Source: Herpomyces periplanetae (Eukaryota; Ascomycota; Laboulbeniomycetes; Herpomycetales; Herpomycetaceae). Taken from it: a stretch of DNA of 64,000 nt. A program made the position numbers and the translations under genes. Shown one piece after another: positions 59,688 to 64,000 of the stretch. The notes under the pieces were generated by a model that was not told where the DNA came from, did no database searches, and worked only from the letters and a program-made list of their open reading frames with translations. Every line of letters starts with the position of its first letter. Within the stretch, counting starts at the first letter, position 1. Where the stretch lies: assembly GCA_009733715.1 (NCBI GenBank), contig WMKJ01000045.1, positions 1,820 to 65,819 of the forward strand, given 5' to 3'.

Positions 59688-61008
59688 ATGATCGGATCCT
59701 TGATCTTAAATTTGTTCTCTGGTCTTGACTATTTAATTTCACTTAGCTTTTTATGGCTGGCTTTCTTTCTTTCAACCGCTGTTTTAACTACGGCCATCAT
59801 CGTCTACTCTCTATCATACGCGCTTGCACCATCAGGTCGCCGTTCTACCCACCTGACTGAGGATTACTTTGACTCTTATACGACGGATCGGCATCTTTAT
59901 CACGACAAGTTGCCCCTCTGGTGTGAAAAAATTGATCCTGATATTACGGATAAATTACCTTTTATTTCTTTCAAATTGTTTAAAAACCTTTTTCCTCCCA
60001 TAAGTGGTGGTAACACTCAATCTGCCGTTAAAACTGGGGAAGTATCACCTACTGTGTCGGCTTCTTTGATCAATAAACCAGAAGTTTACTTATCCGTTAT
60101 AATTCCCGCATACAATGAAGAATTACGTTTACCCGCTATGCTCCATGATACTGTTAAATTTCTTGATAATTTCCTAAACCCAAAGTATCCGCCGGGCAAA
60201 CTTAGTGGCTGGGAAATCCTAGTTGTATCAGATGGATCTACTGATCAAACAGTCTCTGTCGCCTTGGATTTTGCTTTGCGCCATAATCTTCATGAAATTA
60301 ATCACACTGAAATGAATCAATTTGAGCGAAATTTACGCGTGACCAAACTATACAAGAATAGTGGTAAAGGTGCTGCCGTATTACATGGCTTGCGCCATGC
60401 ACGCGGGAAGTACTTGTTGTTTGCTGATGCTGACGGAGCTACCAAGTTTTCCGATCTAGCCAGATTAATTAAAGCGGCCGATACCATTCAGGATAAATCA
60501 GGTCGTGCTGTGGTGATCGGTTCACGAGCTCATCTCATGTCAAATGAAGTAGTCGTTAAGGTAAGTAAAATTATCCACCCCTATCCATTTTGTAATTTAC
60601 CTGCTAATTCTTCTCTCATGTGCACTCGTGCACTCACCCATCTTCATTTCCGTCGTGTAGCGATCGCCACTTCGTAATGCGCTCATGCACGCATTTCACG
60701 CTCTATTGACCCTTTTGTCACCCGCAAGCTTTGCAAGTTTAGGTGACACTCAGTGTGGTTTCAAGTTGATATCGCGCGAAGCTTTATCTGACATTGTTCC
60801 GTATATGCGCATACAGGGATGGATATTCGATGTTGAATTGCTCATGTTGGCTGAACGTGCCGCGATACCTATTTGTGAAGTTCCCGTATCATGGCGTGAG
60901 ATACGCGGTAGTAAGCTAAATGTTGTACCTGATAGTTTAAAGATTGCATATGAACTTTCAGTTATCCGTTTAGCTTGGTTACTCAATTTCTACTATTTGC
61001 CCAATTAA
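59688..61008 (+). CDS. ALG5: dolichyl-phosphate beta-glucosyltransferase
   Basis: ER enzyme making dolichyl-phosphate-glucose from UDP-glucose for N-glycan precursor assembly. GT2 family, 406 residues. Exons 59688-60560 and 60661-61008 (GTAAGT donor, TAG acceptor, phase 0); the junction reads NEVVVKRSPLRNALMHAFHA. An N-terminal membrane helix lies at about residues 15-45 (FLWLAFFLSTAVLTTAIIVY). Catalytic domain: SVIIPAYNEELRLPAML, ILVVSDGSTDQT, KNSGKGAAVLHGLRHARGKY and the DxD-type motif LLFADADGAT. Further conserved parts are DTQCGFKLISREA and GWIFDVELLMLAER with VSWREIRGSKLNV. It is longer than the yeast enzyme (334) because of the segment between the helix and the catalytic domain. Confidence 0.95.
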
Positions 61009-61116
61009 TTTTCATTCCAATTTACTTCTTGACTTATCATCTGCCTCACCTTATTTAATCTCAGAATGCTGGTACACTTGAACTGATATCATTTCTGCTT
61101 AATCCTAGCATACATG

Positions 61117-63264
61117 TTACTCTCTACTTTCTTGGATGCATCTGTCACATTTGCATGCACCACCGAGAACTCCTTGTAACCATTCTCTCCTTTCTTGTAC
61201 ATTCAAATTGATATCGCAATAATGACTCAGAATTTGTTCGTTGGCTCGAATAGCTACATTTTGTGTATTAGTCTCAAGTGTTTGACGCATATTATCTAGT
61301 TCATCGTGATACCCGTGTCGGGCTATTTTACTCTCTTGACTCTTGCGCTTGGTTGCCTTGGTAAATCGTGCTTGTAAAATCATGGGGCCGCCACCACCAT
61401 TCCCCGGAATTGTTAAGTTATCCATGCCTTGGCATGAACGGCAATTCCAATCCCATGTTACATTTGGTGTGCAACTGTGGTTCACTAGACACCAAAATGG
61501 ATGAACAGCCGCGATGCGTGTAGTACGCGCCGAAGCAACTCCGCGAAATTTAGCGTATAGAGTATTAAATATCCACACTGAGAAGATAGGCTGGGAAGGT
61601 GATGGCGGAGTAATTGTAGCGTAAGCCGAAGAATTCGCCGTCATGGTAAAAATGTTCAAGTTTAATCGTTCAAGTATGTTAAAGGGAATAAGTATATTCC
61701 ATTTAAATGACCAAGGTAGCTTAGCATTCGAAGAAAATTCTCCCCATAGATACTTTATGCAGGGTAAATCGAGAGGGTGTAAACGTTGCGTCATTGACAT
61801 GGCTATACAACGAAGTAGTAGTGACGCATACAATGATTCACAAGCTTCTCGTGATTCGACACAAGAATTAACTTGGATTAACGTAGATTGGCCTAACCAC
61901 GTTTTCTCGTTTGACTCGACCTGGTCAAGAATGCGCTCAGGTGAACCGAACTTTAAATCACAACCAGATCCCGAGACTGATGTAGTACTTGATAAAGGTG
62001 GTGATGACAACGAGGTATCATGAATACACAACCACGATGATGACGTGGCAGCCGTTGCCGCTGCAACTATACAACCGTACGCTTCGACTCCCCTATCACC
62101 ACACACCGCTGCATGATAATCTCGTTTCGCTACATCGTGACAAACTTCACTACAGAATCCGCGCCCGCAATCCCCGCACCTGACCAATCGGCTGCGGTCA
62201 ACGCCACACTCTCGACACTCTCCCCCCCGCGCCAAGCACAGGGGAACACAACAAGCTTCGCACGTGACATTTCGGTCTGTGTTGGTGCCGGTGGCTGAGC
62301 CGGATCGGGGGATGGTTTCGGAAATGAAGTTACCGGCTTCGGTTTCCAATCCCGTGTTGCTTGCCGTGACCGTTGATAGTTCGCGCAAGATTATTTCTCC
62401 TGCATAAATATCTTCGCGAGCATACACGCCGAGTTGTCGATTTATTTGGTCCTCGTTCCCTTGTGTTAACACGGGTAATTCCACTACTCGAACTTCTAAT
62501 TTATTGGACACTTTTCCTAATTCACTATTCAACTTTTTCAGTGTATCTTCTCCGTACCGTTCATCCTTATCCGGTTCAAATTTATTCCACGCATAAATCT
62601 CACGAGACACTTCTCCAACATCATTCAAATACTTGTATGATCCTACTCTGGAAAGTTTATCGTCGCATGCTTTACCAACTACATCGTGTATAAATTTACA
62701 CGCTTTATACTCGTTCCCTTTTTCCTCTATACGCTTTAACGTTTCATAATACTTGTAAGCGCTACGTAAACATCCACACTCAATTAATCCTAAAATCAGA
62801 TATTCCAATCTAATTCATTCGTTAACATTTACGTTCAATCAACCTTTGTCTTTTAACTTGATTCAGTATATGTATATTCAACAAACTTACGCTACTCTTC
62901 TGTAAACTTTAACTTTCAATAAGTTGTGCACATCTTCACTCATGCTAAAATGTATATCTCCAGCATTTTGTTCAATCACTTGTTCACTATACTCCCCATC
63001 TTCTAATTCATCAATTAATAGTGAAGCTATATAAGCTTCGCCCGCCTGTAAATCAGCATATCCTTCTCTTCCGTAAACTTGTGCCAAATTTAACCGTTGA
63101 AGTATTCCATAGGGACACTCAGCTACGCTTGCTTGTAACTCGCTAACGCCCCTGTTGTTATGTTGATGAAATCTCTCATGTAAATCAGATCCTGTTACCA
63201 TTTCCACTTCATTTATAAAATTTACTTGCTTCAAACATAACACTCTCCTCAAATCTCTTAACAT
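61117..63264 (-). CDS. SET and MYND domain protein (putative lysine methyltransferase)
   Basis: Putative protein-lysine N-methyltransferase of the SMYD-like group, 688 residues. Exons 62891-63264 and 61117-62809; donor GTAAGT, acceptor TTAG, the junction completes Ala to give KVYRRVALEYLILGLIECGC. A TPR-like helical N-terminus comes first (residues about 60-170). The SET N-part follows at about 240 (LGVYAREDIYAGEIILRE). A MYND-type zinc finger with paired cysteines lies at about 310-360 (CEACCVPLC, CRECG, CGDCGRGFCSEVC). The SET core motif is NHSCTPNVTWDW near 570, and the post-SET cysteines are CKCDRC at the C-terminus. The GE(x)I and NHSC motifs are intact, so activity is plausible. Substrate unknown. 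Tail to tail with ALG5. Confidence 0.9.
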
Positions 63265-63456
63265 GTACTCTTCAATACCTTTTCTTCACTATCATTCGCC
63301 TCACTCGCCCTTCTTCCCGTCATTTTCACCCGCCCAACACTTCCACTATATCACGTGCTCTTATTTTTCAAGGTGTATAATTGAGTATTGGGATAAGAAT
63401 AGAAATAATATTTATATTAGAATATCTTTTGGTGGAATGGTTTAAATTATCACAAA
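63265..63456. promoter_or_regulatory. divergent promoter SET/MYND gene / ADE8
   Basis: Only 192 bp separate the two start codons. A CACGTG box at 63352-63357 sits roughly in the middle and could serve both genes. Confidence 0.5.
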
Positions 63457-64000
63457 ATGACATCAATTTCTCGTCCGTTGACTCGTATAACCGTTTTAAT
63501 ATCTGGTTCTGGCACAAATTTACAAGCCTTAATTGATGCCTGTATTACGGGAAAGTTACCCGACGCACAGATTGTTCGAGTAATCTCAAATAGGTCTGGT
63601 GCGTATGGTTTAACGCGCGCAATTAACGCTAACATTCCTACGTCAATATTGTCCCTTGCACAATTTAAAATAATGTACCCAGATGACGTTAACACAGCAC
63701 GACAAAATTATGATCGTGAACTGGCTCGGTTATCCTTAGCAGATACGCCAAACTTGGTTGTGTGTGCGGGTTTTATGCACATTCTATCTCCCGTATTTTT
63801 GAACTTGTTGGAAACTGCTCAAGTCCCAATCATCAATTTGCATCCAGCTTTACCCGGGGAGTTCCCCGGTATCAAAGCTATTGAACGGGCTCACGCTGCG
63901 TGGAAAGCCGGTCAAATTTCCAAAACCGGTATCATGGTTCATTACGTTATCGCTGAAGTCGATATGGGTCAAACTATCTGTCATGTGGAAGTTCCTTTCG
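63457..64000 (+). CDS. ADE8: phosphoribosylglycinamide formyltransferase (partial)
   Basis: Transfers a formyl group from 10-formyl-tetrahydrofolate to GAR in purine synthesis. 181 residues are visible before the frame runs off the right edge; the family is about 200-215 long. Product: MTSISRPLTRITVLISGSGT, then NLQALIDACITGKL, RVISNRSGAYGLTRA, VVCAGFMHILSPVFLN, the active-site motif INLHPALPGEFPGIKAIERA, and TGIMVHYVIAEVDMGQTICH with the catalytic Asp. A stand-alone enzyme, as in fungi, rather than the trifunctional animal form. ATG 63457 is the first in frame. Confidence 0.96.
   Translation, partial: MTSISRPLTRITVLISGSGTNLQALIDACITGKLPDAQIVRVISNRSGAYGLTRAINANIPTSILSLAQFKIMYPDDVNTARQNYDRELARLSLADTPNLVVCAGFMHILSPVFLNLLETAQVPIINLHPALPGEFPGIKAIERAHAAWKAGQISKTGIMVHYVIAEVDMGQTICHVEVPF

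Overview
The window reads as nuclear DNA of a filamentous or yeast-like fungus, probably an intron-rich ascomycete. This rests on a fused two-domain LEU1, a BFR1 homologue, a fungal VPS9-ankyrin-PX-BAR protein of the Vrl1 type, fungal RRP15 and ALG5, and many short spliceosomal introns. Base composition is moderately AT-rich. I cannot name the species; an early-diverging ascomycete (Taphrinomycotina-like) would fit the intron density, but that is only a guess.

Layout. 0-4 kb: VRL1-like endosomal GEF (minus, runs off the left edge). 4-12 kb: an 8.3 kb gene-poor stretch. 12-17.6 kb: a large low-complexity protein, a mitochondrial SLC25 carrier and SNU13. 18-25 kb: VMA3, a glycogenin-type GT8 transferase and POL3. 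25-31 kb: RPL36, RFC2 and BFR1. 31-38 kb: SPE3, GCD11 (eIF2 gamma) and a thiol peroxidase of the GPX family. 38-43.6 kb: a questin-oxidase-like protein, an intron-bearing tRNA-Ser(UGA), RRP15 and an isolated chromodomain protein resembling a chromovirus integrase tail. 43.6-48.7 kb: repeat-rich, mostly unassigned. 48.7-55.4 kb: LEU1, ARG4 and the mitochondrial ribosomal protein bS16m. 57-64 kb: a coiled-coil protein, ALG5, a SET/MYND protein and ADE8 (runs off the right edge).

Most genes are housekeeping and unrelated in pathway, so this is ordinary eukaryotic gene order, not a cluster. Two replication genes (POL3, RFC2) lie within 6 kb, and two amino-acid biosynthesis genes (LEU1, ARG4) are neighbours. 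CACGTG boxes sit in many of the promoters.

The most interesting result is extreme exon fragmentation. Reconstructing SNU13 needs two micro-exons of 7 and 5 nt, and VMA3 needs a 17-nt first exon plus a 13-nt micro-exon. In both cases the spliced product matches the family residue for residue. Several genes also use 5' splice sites with T at position +3 (GTTCGT, GTTAGT). A standard gene finder would miss or truncate such genes, and some of the apparently empty DNA may hide more of them.
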